Shown: positions 1 through 10,539 of the stretch, in pieces
Numbering within the stretch: the first letter of the stretch is position 1
Layout: the number at the start of each line of letters is the position of its first letter
NCBI GenBank assembly: GCA_030998225.1
Contig: JAPYXD010000715.1
Location: forward strand, 3,720,001 to 3,784,000
Reading direction: 5' to 3'
DNA: 64,000 bases
DNA from: Diplolepis rosae
Taxonomy: Eukaryota > Arthropoda > Insecta > Hymenoptera > Diplolepididae
Made by a program: the position numbers and the translations under genes
Notes under the pieces: model-generated
The model's database searches: none
What the model was told of the DNA's origin: nothing
The model's input: the letters and a program-made list of their open reading frames with translations, nothing else

Positions 1-1100
1 AACCCTAAGAAATTCTTGGCAGAGAAAGTCATCTCCCTCACGGCACGACGAGGTGACACTCTCCACAACGCCAAATAAAAAAGACCTGAATGGTCTTCGA
101 TTTCGGACACCTGAAGCTTCAAGCTGTCACGCACACCCGCGGAAGCTGGAACACCCGAGTCCAACGCGTCACCTGAGGGGATCTCGGACACTTGGTTAAA
201 AAGGGACAAGTCAAAGTCCCGCACGGCACTATCGTAACTATCCGCAACTATGGAATTACTCGACTCAACGGACCCTGCCGAAACATGGAGGGCCTCCTCC
301 AATACAAGGTCGCACAACGATGGCTCCTCGACAGGACTGCACATTCCGGGAACTTTTGGCGACACCAAAAACACAAATGAATACTCACCAGTGCGTTCGG
401 GTACCGCAGTAGCCCCCTTCTTCAAACAAAGAGGGATGTTGTTCATGTTGCAGAAGTCCCCATGCAACACGGTATCGGCACTGGAGTCTCTGCACTCTCC
501 TTCCATGATTAAAGTACGACTAAAAGTTGCTACTGCAACTGCCCAGTGTTCACGAGATGACATCATGTCAAAATTCTGCAACCCCAACTCTATTCCCCAC
601 TACTACGACAGACTTAAGGGACACGTGCAGTCGAGGGCCAAAACGCCAAGTCAACTTCTACGGAAAATTGACTCACGGCAGCCACAGCATGGCATCATTA
701 TCCAGCGTGTCTGAAAAATGACATCATTCCACATCAGCTGAATCCTCGGGTAACACAATTCTCAGAATACACTAAGCCTGAGTGAAAAGAACAAAATACC
801 ACAAACGCTGCGTCTAAGTAGGACGAAAATTATGTCATCCAATGAGACCACCCCTGGGCAGCTTCGGTATAACGTTACTGGAAGTAGAGGTGAAAAGTTA
901 AAAATTAAAATAATACTTTTATGGCAGCAAGAGATGAGGAGAGCTGCTGCACTTACCTGGAATACCTGGAGCTTCCACGCATTACACGCACAACAAACCA
1001 TCGAGACAAGACATAATCACTAATCGAACACGGAGTTCAATTAACCCGAAAACCTCTATAATTTTCATCGAGGACAATGATTGTTCTAAGGAGGGAGGAC
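1..1100 (+). other. Unassigned internal tail of an LTR retroelement
   Basis: This stretch lies directly upstream of a purine-rich tract (AAGGAGGGAGGA, about 1088-1099) and an LTR, so by position it is the 3' internal part of a retroelement. The longest open frame (250-714, about 154 codons) is not a family I recognise, and other frames are open only briefly. It could be an env or post-integrase remnant. The function is inferred from context alone. Confidence 0.35.
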
Positions 1101-2391
1101 TGTTACATCCCGGTAACATTAAATTTTTTAATTTTCATTATTGCCCCTGTATATGAGCAATACTTTATACATGGAAGTGAATAATTAGTTTATACTCACA
1201 TCGATAGATCGGTTCAACGCTTGGTAACAAGTGATAAAGAAGAGTATCGCTCGGTCTATATGGTAATTATCCAGGCGGTAATGAGTCAGTGAGTCACACC
1301 GCGCGTTGATAATATAGCAATGCGGCGCTAGTAACCTAGTGAGACGGAAACATGTAACTGGCATGGCACTATTAACATTGATTCATTATTGCCTTAATTA
1401 ATAAGTACTATACCATCCTTGCTAGTTACTAAGCATAAAATTATTATTGATATTGATGACAAATTTAGTGTTTAAGCTTAAGATAAGTAAATACAGCTGT
1501 ACTTAACCACACTGGTATTTATTCGTCACCTAGATATAAGCACAGGTAAAAGAAGGAGAAGAAGGGATGCAAAGCAAAGATAAAATCACCCTTGATTGAG
1601 ACCGTAAGGCGGAAATTAGAGTTCCGAACAGTTGTACGGTTATCAGGTTCGGACTGGTGATTCAACGCTGTGAGCAGACCCTTCGATAAATGTAAGTCTC
1701 AGTGGATTTCTATGAGCAATTCTACATTCGGTACTTGGTAAATAAAATCCTTGGTCCTTAAGTGGTGCAAGTCCGGAAACCATAGTGCTAATAGTTCCTT
1801 TGGAGTACGTGTATCGTTGTATTTAGTCGTGTCGGTTAATAGTGATTCATTTCTGAAATCGGGACGAACTAACCTATCTTGTTAACAAATCCATGTTTGA
1901 TTCATTTCTCGTGTACTTAGCAAAATATGTATGCGCATAATTGATCACATCAGTTACTGGTGGACTTACATCCCTTACACCATACCTCCTGCGAAATTTA
2001 TCGTTGTTTTGCTACCTCACGGAGACTCAAACGAAACCCAACTATCCTGCAAGGATTTGTGCCGTTGACTTGCAATTATAGGAGTAATAAACGACAGTTC
2101 TCTCTTTTGCCCTCAAATTTAAGAGGTAGACAAGTAAGTTACCATTCAAGTATCATTCTGTATGAAACTTACGCAAAATCCTATTTATTTATAATAAATT
2201 GTCTTATATATTCATAAATTCAGTGTTTTATTATCATTGTGAACAACTCAGGGCCTATAGACCTGGTAAGTGACAACGTACCCAGAAACAAAAATAAATT
2301 ATCAGGCCTTACCAACCTGATATAATCAGCTAACCGTCTCCCTTACATCAAAAAATTCAAACTACCCTCGCCTTTTGCTCGGGACGTAACA
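1101..2391 (+). repeat. Long terminal repeat, about 1.29 kb
   Basis: It begins TGTTACATCCCGG just after a polypurine tract and ends CGGGACGTAACA, giving TG...CA ends inside an imperfect 12-bp terminal inverted repeat. Directly after it an RNase H reading frame starts in mid-domain, so the LTR seems to be the right end of an element inserted into an older gypsy pol. No second copy lies in the window. A related LTR start (TGTTACGTCCCGG) appears at 19470. Confidence 0.55.
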
Positions 2392-2399
2392 CATGGGGA

Positions 2400-2800
2400 A
2401 CCAGAATTGAACTATGATACGTATAAGAAGGAAGCCTTAACAGTTATGCACGCGGTAAGAACATTCTGATCATATGTATTTGAAAGAAAATTTACAATAG
2501 TTTCAGACCACCAACCTCTGATATGGTTCAAAGCAGCTGATTTCAACACCAGAGTGCAAAATTGGAGATTTAAGTTATCAGAATATGACTTTGAATTCAT
2601 ATATGTATAAATCTGGGCGAATGAATGCTAATGCAGATGCTCTTTCGAGAAATCTAGTTGACATAAGCGCAGCATAAGCGAGACCAACAGAGGTAACGGA
2701 AAGTATCTTTTCGGATTGTGTGTACGAGGGAGAATCCCGTAATCGCTGGGAACAATCAACGGAACCTTACGCGCAACGCGTACACTTTTACGCGAAGCTT
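2400..2800 (+). pseudogene. Gypsy pol relic: RNase H end and start of integrase
   Basis: The plus-strand translation shows the Ty3/gypsy RNase H tail: a YKKEALTV-type segment, an IVSDHQPLIWF motif near 2497-2530, and an ADALSR motif near 2634-2651. Stops interrupt it (for example near 2469 and 2608). It is cut on the left by the 1101-2391 LTR and on the right by the next gypsy LTR. The integrase piece at 10083-10382 may be the other side of the same older element. Confidence 0.7.
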
Positions 2801-2816
2801 TAACAGCCAAGAAAAT

Positions 2817-3147
2817 TGATTTTATATTAAGATTCATAGATAGGAGATTTAGGGGATAATTCTTAGAGTAGGGGGATTTCCCTCTTTTAAAATAAAGCAC
2901 TGGAAATAAAATTATAATCAAAGGTTTATTTTATGTTAATAGGTAGATAGAAGATTTAGGGGACAATTCTCAGAGTAGGTCGATTTCCCTCTTTTGAAAT
3001 AACCCATGTTAGATTGATAAATAAAAATCTTGTGAAGGGAAAATCGACATAGTATAGAATCGTTTTTATTTCTCCTTCCGCATTTGGACTCCAAGTTTAG
3101 AGATAGATTAGTTTAGATTTAAATAAATAAAATCAAAAAAAGTTACA
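2817..3147 (+). repeat. 5' LTR of gypsy element 1
   Basis: It is about 90% similar by eye to 9700-10062 and ends in AGTTACA one base before a primer binding site. It holds a tandem duplication of about 115 bp: the block with GGAGATTTAGGGGATAATTC and GATTTCCCTCTTTT occurs twice. The left boundary is uncertain, because similarity starts near GATTTTATATTAA and I see no clean TG start. Confidence 0.7.
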
Positions 3148-3148
3148 T

Positions 3149-3166
3149 TGGCGCCCAACGTGGGGC
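3149..3166 (+). promoter_or_regulatory. Primer binding site, tRNA-Lys type
   Basis: TGGCGCCCAACGTGGGGC starts one base after the LTR end. This 18-mer is the classical complement of a tRNA-Lys 3' end, used by Drosophila gypsy and several vertebrate retroviruses. It fixes the 5' LTR boundary and shows that the element reads on the plus strand. Confidence 0.85.
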
Positions 3167-3539
3167 ACGAGGAGTTGAAAGAGAGATAAGAACGCAGGAG
3201 AGAAAAAATGTACAGTACTTAAAATATGAATAAAAATGAACCCTCTAAATTTATTTAATGGTCAGATACCTTTTTGCAGAGTATATCTGCAACCTCCGAC
3301 TAGTAGGAAACATGTACCAAACGACATGAAAGACTTGGACAATTATTTAAATAAGAAAAAAGCACAGCAAAAGGAAAAAGCGAAAAGTGAGTGTAAGTGA
3401 ATGTGTAAATAAGAGAACAGGACTTAGAACATATAAAAAGAATTAATAATGAGTCGTCAGGGTCTACGATCAGCGACAAGTGGCATCGAATATGCACAAG
3501 GAGATTTAGAACTTTGACGGAAACAACGGAGAATAGTGA

Positions 3540-4440
3540 AGCAACAATCAACATGGATTTCGGGGGGCAGGCGACTCATAGAGGTGAGGGATTCTCAGAA
3601 GCCTTGACAAAGAAGCTTGAAGAGTTGGAGAAAAGGGTAAAAAAATGGTAGAAGAAGAAAGAAAGAGAACAGAGAAGCTAGAAACAGAAAGAGACAAAGG
3701 TCTACAAAAAAAATTAGTTACGATGGAAACAGGAATCAATAGATCACTGGAGGCTGCCACAGAAATTGCAGAAGCCTTGGAAGAAAGGAATAACAGGGTA
3801 GAGACACAATTTGGTAGATTGGAAGCTCAGCAAACCAGGATCATGGAAATATTGAATGCTGAAGGACAAAGAAGGGAAGAAACCAGAGGGCTGGAAAGGA
3901 ATTCCAACATAAAATATATACTCCCGGAATTCCGAGGGGATACGAGCCCTATTCGATACATCAATCAATTGAAACAATATTGGGGAGCAGTAAATCCCAG
4001 AGACAGCGACACACACACTACCTCATCGAAAAATCACTAACGGGACCACCTGGAGATTGGTGGCAAATTACTAAGGACGAGGTGAATAACTTTCCAACAT
4101 TCTTGAACAAGTTCCTACGAAGATACTGGGACGAGCAAGCACGAACTCAGAAGGAAAATAGAGTTTGGATCGCACCAAGGAGGAAAAACTATTACCAAAG
4201 TTGAGTATGCAATCCGTCTATATGCGGAAGCTAAAGAACTGAAACCCATAATGTCTTCCAATGAAATTATTTAGAAACTTGCGAGGCATTACAATGAGGA
4301 AATCAAATATGCGATCATAGGTCGAGGAATAGATGATATTAATGATCTGGTAGAATTTTTGGAAAACTTTGACAGGATAGGCCCTATCAATAATAACGAC
4401 GGAAGGAAAAGGGAAAAGAAGTTGCATGATAGAATTAGGA
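3540..4440 (+). pseudogene. Gypsy element 1 gag, frameshifted
   Basis: A charged, Glu/Lys/Arg-rich, coiled-coil-like reading frame (3645-4040) leads into capsid-like sequence with a LPEFRGD segment, then shifts frame to 3980-4204 (a GPPGDWW segment) and decays through further stops to about 4420. A leading ATG could lie at 3552. No zinc knuckle is visible before the protease. As in other gypsy elements it would form the particle core. It is broken by at least two frameshifts. Confidence 0.7.
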
Positions 4441-5692
4441 GGTATTCTCACCACAGGTCTAATAGACACAGGAGCCGAAGTGACCTGCATATCAGAATAG
4501 TTTGTCAAAAGAAACAAAGAGAGATTACAAGAATATCCAACACTACCGATTAACGGGGTAACTCTGATGGGAATCCTTGGAGGAAAAGCAATCAGATTCA
4601 ATCAGCAGATATATGCAGATATTCAGCTAGCAAACCATGTAATTCAAGTCGTTTTCCTGCTGGTTCTCAAGCTATCAAGATCCTGCATTATAGGGATCGA
4701 CCTGATCGACGAATTTAGAAGCCACATCGAATTGGACAGCAAAACAATATCCTTTCCTTATCTGGAAGGGAAACCGTTGATCAGAATTATAAATGAAGAA
4801 CTAACAACGACACCTAGAGAAACAAAACAAATATTGAATTCAATACAAACAGGAAAGTATGAGACAGAAATAGACAGAAATGAAATTAAAGTAAAAGTGG
4901 AAGAAATAAGTCCCACAAACCTGGAAGTAAAAAAACAACTGGAAGACATCCTATGGAGACACAGACCGGTATTAAGAAAGAAGCCAGGCAGTTTAAAAAC
5001 ACACCAGTATGTTCCACGGATAAAGGAAAATGAACCTTTCGTGGGGCGAAGCTATCCTGTACCAATGGCGTATCGTGATAAAGTAGACGAAAAAATAAAA
5101 AGAATGCTAGATATGGGAATTATCTAACGATCAAATAGCTCGTACATCAACCCGATCGTACCAGTAATAAAAAACAGGTGGCACGATCAGACTATGCCTA
5201 GATGCTAAAAAATTAAACGAGATATTAATAGAAGATTGGGAATGCTCAGAACCAGCAGAAATTCTGTTTCAAAAATGTAAAGGGACGAAAGTTATGTCAA
5301 GTTTAGACATGACAAGCAGTTTCTGGCAAGTACCACTCCAAAAAACAACTCTAAGCAATACACAGCATTTCAATATAGAGGAAAAAGCTATTAATTCAAC
5401 GTAGTAACCTTTGGTTTAGAGACAAGCACCGCGGCATTAGTGAGAGGACTAGATAAAGCCTTACAAGAAGTCGGGGATCACATAATTTCCTTCGTGGACG
5501 ACACTCTCATAATCTCAGAGTCAACGTAGCAACATCTTGAACACCTGGAGGAGATCCTAACACGATTAGAAAGAAATAATTTAACGCTTAATTTAAATAA
5601 ATCACATATCTTTAAAAAGGAAACCAAATTTTTAGGTTTTATTTTAACAACAGAGGGAATTATACCAGATCCTGACAAGATAAAGGGTTTTT
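4441..5692 (+). pseudogene. Gypsy element 1 pol: protease and reverse transcriptase
   Basis: The aspartic protease active site LIDTGAEV lies at 4459-4482, followed by an in-frame TAG at 4498. The frame then runs 4501-5127 through the protease flap region and a linker into RT. RT continues across stops and frame changes to an FVDDTLI box (near 5491-5511, the YXDD catalytic position) and an FLGF segment (near 5629-5640). The sequence ends abruptly near 5692 where a Tc1/mariner insertion starts. The RT-RNase H connection is missing on both sides of that insertion. Confidence 0.85.
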
Positions 5693-5696
5693 CAAT

Positions 5697-6612
5697 AGGG
5701 ACATAACAATTTTATTTATGAATAAAACAAATAAATATTTGAGATATTGAGTTCAAATTTATTGTGGGTGTAGTGCAAGCAATACATTTTATGAATGAAA
5801 TTCGATATCGGTCATATGACCACTACGAGCCCGTTTACAGCGGTCGATTCTTCGGACCCAATTTTCCACCATTCTGGCAGACATTTTGACAGGAACGTTG
5901 GCAATTTCGCGTTGGATGTTGTCTTTGAGGTCGTCTAAAGTTGCTGGCTTATTGTAATAGACCAGTGACTTGATATGGCTCCATAAAATGAAATCCAATA
6001 GCGTTAGATCGCATGAACGAGGCGGCCTTTCGACCGGACCATTTCTCGAGATAACACGTTCACCGAATTTGCCTGTCAACAAATCGATTGTGACGCATGT
6101 TGTGTGGCTAGTGGCACCGTATTGTTGAAACAACATATCGTTGATGTTAAATTCATCCAATTCTGGCCACAAATAATCTTCCAACATAGCACGATAGCGC
6201 TCTCCATTGACGGTAACATGACGGTCGTTTTCATCCACGAAAAAATATGGCCCAATCACACCTTCGGCATGAAAACCGCACCAAACAGTCACTTTTTGCA
6301 AATGCAACGGTGTGTCAAGAAGCACATTTGGATTTGTTGCTGACCAATAACGCATATTTTGCTTATTAACAAAGACATTGAGCCAGAAATGAGCTTCATC
6401 GCTGAAAATGATTTTTCGATGAAATTTTTCATTTTCTTCAAGCTTTGCCAGAGCCCAATTGGAGAAGTTTCGGCCTTTCAAATGATCAAGTGGCTTTAGT
6501 TCTTGAGTTAATTTAATCTCTACTCAAAATTCAGCAGCAAACACGCTGAAGAAACAGTTCCACTATAGTAGTGTAGAGTACCATGGAAATGGGATAAAAA
6601 TACACAGTGCTG
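5697..6612 (-). mobile_element. Tc1/mariner-superfamily element inside gypsy pol
   Basis: This piece of about 0.9 kb interrupts pol between RT and RNase H. It carries a minus-strand transposase and short flanks. TTTCAATA occurs at both edges (5689 and 6613 areas), each containing the TA expected for this superfamily, but I could not match terminal inverted repeats, so the element is probably end-truncated. Some 80 codons of pol expected between RT and RNase H are also absent. Confidence 0.65.
5789..6481 (-). pseudogene. Tc1/mariner transposase, catalytic Asp lost
   Basis: The open frame of about 230 codons covers the DDE/D catalytic domain. The first Asp is in an IIFSDEAHFW motif. The second should be in QQDGA, but the sequence reads QQYGA (near 6113-6127), replacing the catalytic Asp by Tyr. 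The third is in a PPRSCDLTLLDF block. The N-terminal DNA-binding half is absent. The frame ends with a RCKRARSGHM tail typical of this group. The element is almost surely inactive. Confidence 0.85.
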
Positions 6613-6616
6613 TTTC

Positions 6617-7190
6617 AATAAAGTGAGGAAACTTTTTAGTAATGCTATGACGCTATACTTTCCAGATCCGAAGAAACCATACTACCTCGAAACGGACGCA
6701 AGTAACTACACACTAGGAGCCATATTATATCAAAAAAATGACAAACAAGAGAAAGAAATCATTACACTGGCCATTAGAACCCTTAAAGGTCCAGAAATAT
6801 CTTACTTCACCACAGAAAAAGAGCTCTTAGCAATCATGCGGGCCCAACAGAAGTTTCGGACTTACCTACAAGGAGCTCAAATTATAAATCGAACGGATCA
6901 CATGGCACTGACCTTCCTGCGAACATGAAAATTCGTAAATGTACGTCTAACACGTTGGATACTAGCAATACAATATTATAACATCACAATGGAACACTGT
7001 CCTGGGAAAGATAATGTAGTGTCAGATGTATTCAGTCGACAACATCCAGAGAAGAACTGGGAAGAGAAAGAAACGGAAACAACACAAATATGCATAAGTG
7101 CACTTAAATACAAATGTTCAAAAGAACTAGAAAATAATCTAAAAAAATACAGAAATTCCAACGAGAAGATACACGAATAAATCAAACCAT
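6617..7190 (+). pseudogene. Gypsy element 1 pol: RNase H
   Basis: Pol resumes after the transposon with an FPDPKKPYYLETDASNYTLG segment (near 6658-6720), the RNase H start with its first catalytic Asp. A TTEKELLAI block carries the Glu, then TDHMALTFL the next Asp. A TGA near 6926 and a frame change separate the tail (CPGKDNVVSD, near 6997), which reads VFSRQ where ADALSR is usual. It ends before the integrase zinc-binding region. Confidence 0.85.
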
Positions 7191-8468
7191 CCAATCATTA
7201 GATGAGGGAGGAAAATCAACCTCTCGCTTTAAAGTGAATAAAGGAACATTATATCAAAAAAGAACACAAGGAGAAGAAAGAATATATTTACCAATCAACA
7301 CGCTAAAAATGTTGATCTGGGAGTGTCACATAGCCTATGGACACACTGGAACAGATAAGAATTACGAAATTATCAAGGGACATTTCTACTATCCACATAT
7401 GGCAAAAATAATTCGACAAATATTAAGTACGTGTGACTCATGTCAAAGGAATAAAAATCCAAAAACAGCCAGTGCAATCATCCAGGAATCGGTACAGCCA
7501 GAAGAACCACTGGAGCTCTTATCTATCGATTTTTTGGACCCCTGGTGAAAACAAAATACGGGTATGAGTATATCTTGGTAATGATTGATACATTTACTAA
7601 ATATACAAAACTGTATCCTCTAAAAAGAGTCACCTGTGAGGCAACTATTAGAAAAGTGGATGAATTCATCGATAGTGTAGGAAAGCCACAGAAAATACTG
7701 TCAGATAGAGGTACACAATTTACAAGTAAAAAATGGAAAGAAGCACCAAAAGATAAAAATATAAAAATGATTATAACCTCAAGAAGACATCCACAAGCAA
7801 ATATGGTAGAAAGAGTTAACCAAGAACTTGCAAGATGCTTCAGAACACTTCTATCAGAAGACAAACATCACACTTGGTATAATTGGATAGAAGAAATAGA
7901 CACAATATTTAATGAGTCATATCATGATACAACAGAAATAACACCCCGTGAAGCATTACGAGGAGAAAAGTCAGATAGAATATGGGAAAAGTGGATCCCA
8001 AAAATGGAAATCAATAAAAATATAAACAACAAAACTGAACTGATTCGTATCATCAGAGAACGAATCAAAACAAAAGCAGAAAGAAGGAATGCGAGAATAA
8101 ACAAAGACACAATTGGACTTACCTTCCAACCTGGAGATCTTGTGCTGGTAAAGGCCTGTAATGTGTCGAATGCGGCTACCGGGAAGGTAGCGAAATTCCT
8201 ATCCCTTTATGAAGGACCCTGCAAGGTAAAGAAAAGAATCGCACAAAACACCTATATACTCAGCAACTTGAAGACTGATCGGGAGAGGGGGCAGTTCCAT
8301 GCAGTGGACTTAAAGTCATACCTCACAGGTGATGCCGCAGAAGTGGGGATATCTGAAGGAAGAGGGGAGAGAAGAGATGATGAATCATCAGGAAAGAAAG
8401 GCGTCAGTTTTATCCACGATAACAGTGGAAACAATAAGAGAAAATGCAAAGTGAAACAGAGAAGATAA
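7191..8468 (+). pseudogene. Gypsy element 1 integrase
   Basis: The N-terminal HHCC domain is visible (CHIAYGHTG near 7324 and CDSCQRNK near 7435). The core has its first Asp in LLSIDF at 7515-7532. Directly after it a T run is one base short and breaks the frame. The core continues in 7545-8468 with ILSDRGTQF (second Asp) and HPQANMVERV (catalytic Glu), then a GDLVLV chromatin-side domain and a long charged tail. The second half is a well-preserved frame of about 307 codons. Confidence 0.9.
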
Positions 8469-8797
8469 AGAAAGTAATTGGCCACAGGAAGAAAACATCC
8501 ACGGAAGAACAGGTAGAAGAAAAAGAAGAAGAAGAGTTTACAATATTAAAAGTGATAAACCACATGAGCTGCGGAAAGAATGCATTCCTTCCAGACCTAC
8601 CACAAAAGAAAAAGAACTTAATAGGTCAAGGTAAGATGAGCCGACAAGAAAAGCTGTACCAAGATATTCTAGCAGGCCCTATAGAATGGCAACCAGGCTC
8701 ACCACCATGCATGCCGCAAGAGCAAAACAGCCAAAGCACAGGCGCGGACGTAGGGCGCAAGCGCGCGCCTCCCACCCACGAGTCGCGTCCCCGCTGA
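8444..8797 (+). CDS. Small ORF after integrase, unknown
   Basis: A frame of about 117 codons overlaps the end of integrase by 25 bases. It is rich in Glu and Lys at the start (KTSTEEQVEEKEEEEF) and in Pro/Gly/Arg at the end. There is no signal peptide or transmembrane segment, so it does not look like an env gene. It may be an accessory reading frame of gypsy element 1, or chance coding in a biased region. Confidence 0.3.
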   Translation: MQSETEKIKKVIGHRKKTSTEEQVEEKEEEEFTILKVINHMSCGKNAFLPDLPQKKKNLIGQGKMSRQEKLYQDILAGPIEWQPGSPPCMPQEQNSQSTGADVGRKRAPPTHESRPR

Positions 8798-8900
8798 GTT
8801 CTAACTGGTTTCACTCTTGAGGTCCGCAGAACAGATTGATAGGTTTCTCCTCTTATTTCGAGTTCAGCGCTCAAGATTTCCACTATCGTTACGGAGGATT

Positions 8901-8930
8901 TCATCAATGAATTTTTACATTCATTGATGA
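8901..8930. repeat. Perfect short hairpin
   Basis: TCATCAATGAAT (8901-8912) and ATTCATTGATGA (8919-8930) are perfect inverted copies around a 6-base loop. They lie just before the dispersed repeat that starts near 8937. Confidence 0.7.
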
Positions 8931-8936
8931 ATATTT

Positions 8937-9220
8937 TATGTGCCTCAGCCGCGGAAACTCGTTTTTCCGTTACAGCTGAGAGTAAAGCAATGTTGTATAT
9001 TCCGTTACAGAGGAATACAATGTAGAAATTGAACTGCGCATGTGCATTATAGTCTTACAGCGGAACGCAATCTATTTCTTATTCTTCTTCTGCTCACTTT
9101 TTCTTCGTACAGCGGAACGCAATCTGTTTCTTATTCTTCTTCTTCTCACTTCTTCTTCGTACAGCGTTAGCACTGACTACTACACAAGACCGATAAAATC
9201 AAAATGGCCGGGACTAGTCG
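8937..9220 (-). repeat. Dispersed repeat family, copy 1
   Basis: This copy matches 33583-33848 and 45535-45822 on the opposite strand over about 285 bp. Shared landmarks are GACTAGT-CCGG-CATTTTGATTTTATCGA at one end, TGTGTAGTAGTA, GCGCATG blocks, and GAGGCACATAAA at the other end. This copy has a local tandem duplication (AGCGGAACGCAATCT, then T-rich sequence, then CTTCGTAC, twice). It has no coding content and no tRNA promoter boxes that I can identify. Confidence 0.75.
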
Positions 9221-9699
9221 CCAATTTGCGCCCGCTTCATACAACTAGCGCAGCAAACAACTACAATAAGTACTAGATTAAATTCCAATGTATGCATAAA
9301 AACTCGTATCCGCACCACAGTCACATAAAATAGAATATGTGCCAATGCACACAATTCGGGACATTGCGAGACTCGCGACAATGCTCGCAGGACTGATCGC
9401 GCCTCGGATTCGTCTCGGCTTTGTCTCGACTTCGTCTCGGCTTTGCCTCAGCTACGTCTTGGCTACGCCTCGACTACGCCTTGGCTTCGATCCCCTGCGA
9501 ACATTGTCGCTCGTCACGCAATCACCCTCATTGTGTGCCTAGGCACATAATATACTATTGTACGATCCATGTTTACGGTCACTCTTGGAAGACTGAAAGA
9601 AGATAAAACCACATCGTAAGTAAAGCAAATAGACCTTATTTAAGCGTATAGAAATTCACTTTGCATTGTATCGAGTCATTGGAGATAAAATTATAATCA
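9221..9699. other. Gypsy element 1 non-coding tail
   Basis: Between the dispersed repeat and the 3' LTR I see only the 11-bp minisatellite and AT-rich DNA. No clear polypurine tract precedes the LTR. The block GATAAAATTATAATCAATGTTTATTTTAT at 9681-9709 already resembles the LTR's internal repeat, so the LTR may start earlier than 9700. Confidence 0.4.
9403..9490 (+). repeat. 11-bp minisatellite, about 8 units
   Basis: Units of the form CTCGGCTTYGT follow one another with an exact 11-base period and about two changes per unit: CTCGGATTCGT, CTCGGCTTTGT, CTCGACTTCGT, CTCGGCTTTGC and so on. It is GC-rich in an AT-rich setting. The short ORFs over it are by-products of the repeat. Confidence 0.8.
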
Positions 9700-10062
9700 A
9701 TGTTTATTTTATATTAACAATCATATATAGGAGATTTAGGGGATAATTCTTAGAATAGGGCGATTTCCCTCTTTTAAAATAAAGCACTGGAAATAAAATT
9801 ATAATCAAAGGTTTATTTTATGTTAATAAATAGCAGATTTAGAGGACAATTCTTAGAGTAGGTCGATTTCCCTCTTTTGAAATAACCCATGTTAACATTG
9901 ATAAATAAAAATCTTGTAAAGGGAAAATCGTCATAGTATAGACACCATTAAAATGGATTCAACCGCATCCCGAATCGTTTTTATTACTCCTCCCGCATTT
10001 GGACTCTAAGTTTAGAGATAGAATAGTTTAGATTTAAATGAATAAAATTTAAAAAAGTTACA
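9700..10062 (+). repeat. 3' LTR of gypsy element 1
   Basis: It aligns with 2817-3147, including both copies of the internal repeat block, and ends in the same AGTTACA. It holds about 35 bases (CACCATTAAAATGGATTC and neighbours, near 9941-9972) absent from the 5' copy. The element therefore spans about 2817-10062. Confidence 0.75.
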
Positions 10063-10082
10063 GCATTCATAAAAAAATCCAT

Positions 10083-10382
10083 TTGCATTTTTGGAGCATT
10101 CAGAAAATAGCAAAAAAACTCATAATTAAAAGAATAAAGACTACCGCACTCCACCCACAATCCAACGGTTCATTAGAACTTTCACATTATGCATTACGTG
10201 AATTTTTAAAACAATACCCGGAAAAGGATTGTGAATGGGATCAATGCATTGAAATTGTAACATTCAATTACAACACATGCGTGCAAGAAGGCACAAAACA
10301 TACACCTTTCGAAGTGGTTTTTGGACGACTAGCTAGAACACCGTCATGTGATCCAAAAATTATTACTAGAAGGTTTCGTTGA
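10083..10382 (+). pseudogene. Gypsy integrase core fragment
   Basis: The open frame of about 100 codons carries the second half of a Ty3/gypsy integrase core, with TTALHPQSNGSLE holding the catalytic Glu, then a YNTCVQEGTKHTPFE block and a VFGR motif. Both ends are cut: gypsy element 1 lies to the left and a PLE tail to the right. It may continue the older gypsy pol at 2400-2800, split by gypsy element 1. Confidence 0.75.
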
Positions 10383-10445
10383 CTATGGGTTTGCCAACCT
10401 CATTAGGCTTTATTAAATTAGAAAAAACACCAAATAATAAACTTT
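10375..10445 (-). repeat. PLE end fragment with decayed hammerhead-like motif
   Basis: The reverse complement matches 29530-29590: it has the CTAATGAG-GTTGGC, AAACCCATA, GTCAAC-GAAAC arrangement and the adjacent TATTTGGTGTTTTTT-like stretch. The motif has substitutions in the core and in one stem strand. No coding part of the PLE remains here. Confidence 0.65.
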
Positions 10446-10539
10446 TAAAATAAAAAAAAAGATTTCCTCCTTTTATGTCAGGATCGTAAGGATCTTCTCT
10501 AAGGGATGAGGAATAAGTCAGTGAACAGGAAGGAATTGA

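Noticed and set aside
9403..9490. CRISPR array
   Set aside because: Units are contiguous 11-mers without spacers, and the setting is a eukaryotic retroelement.
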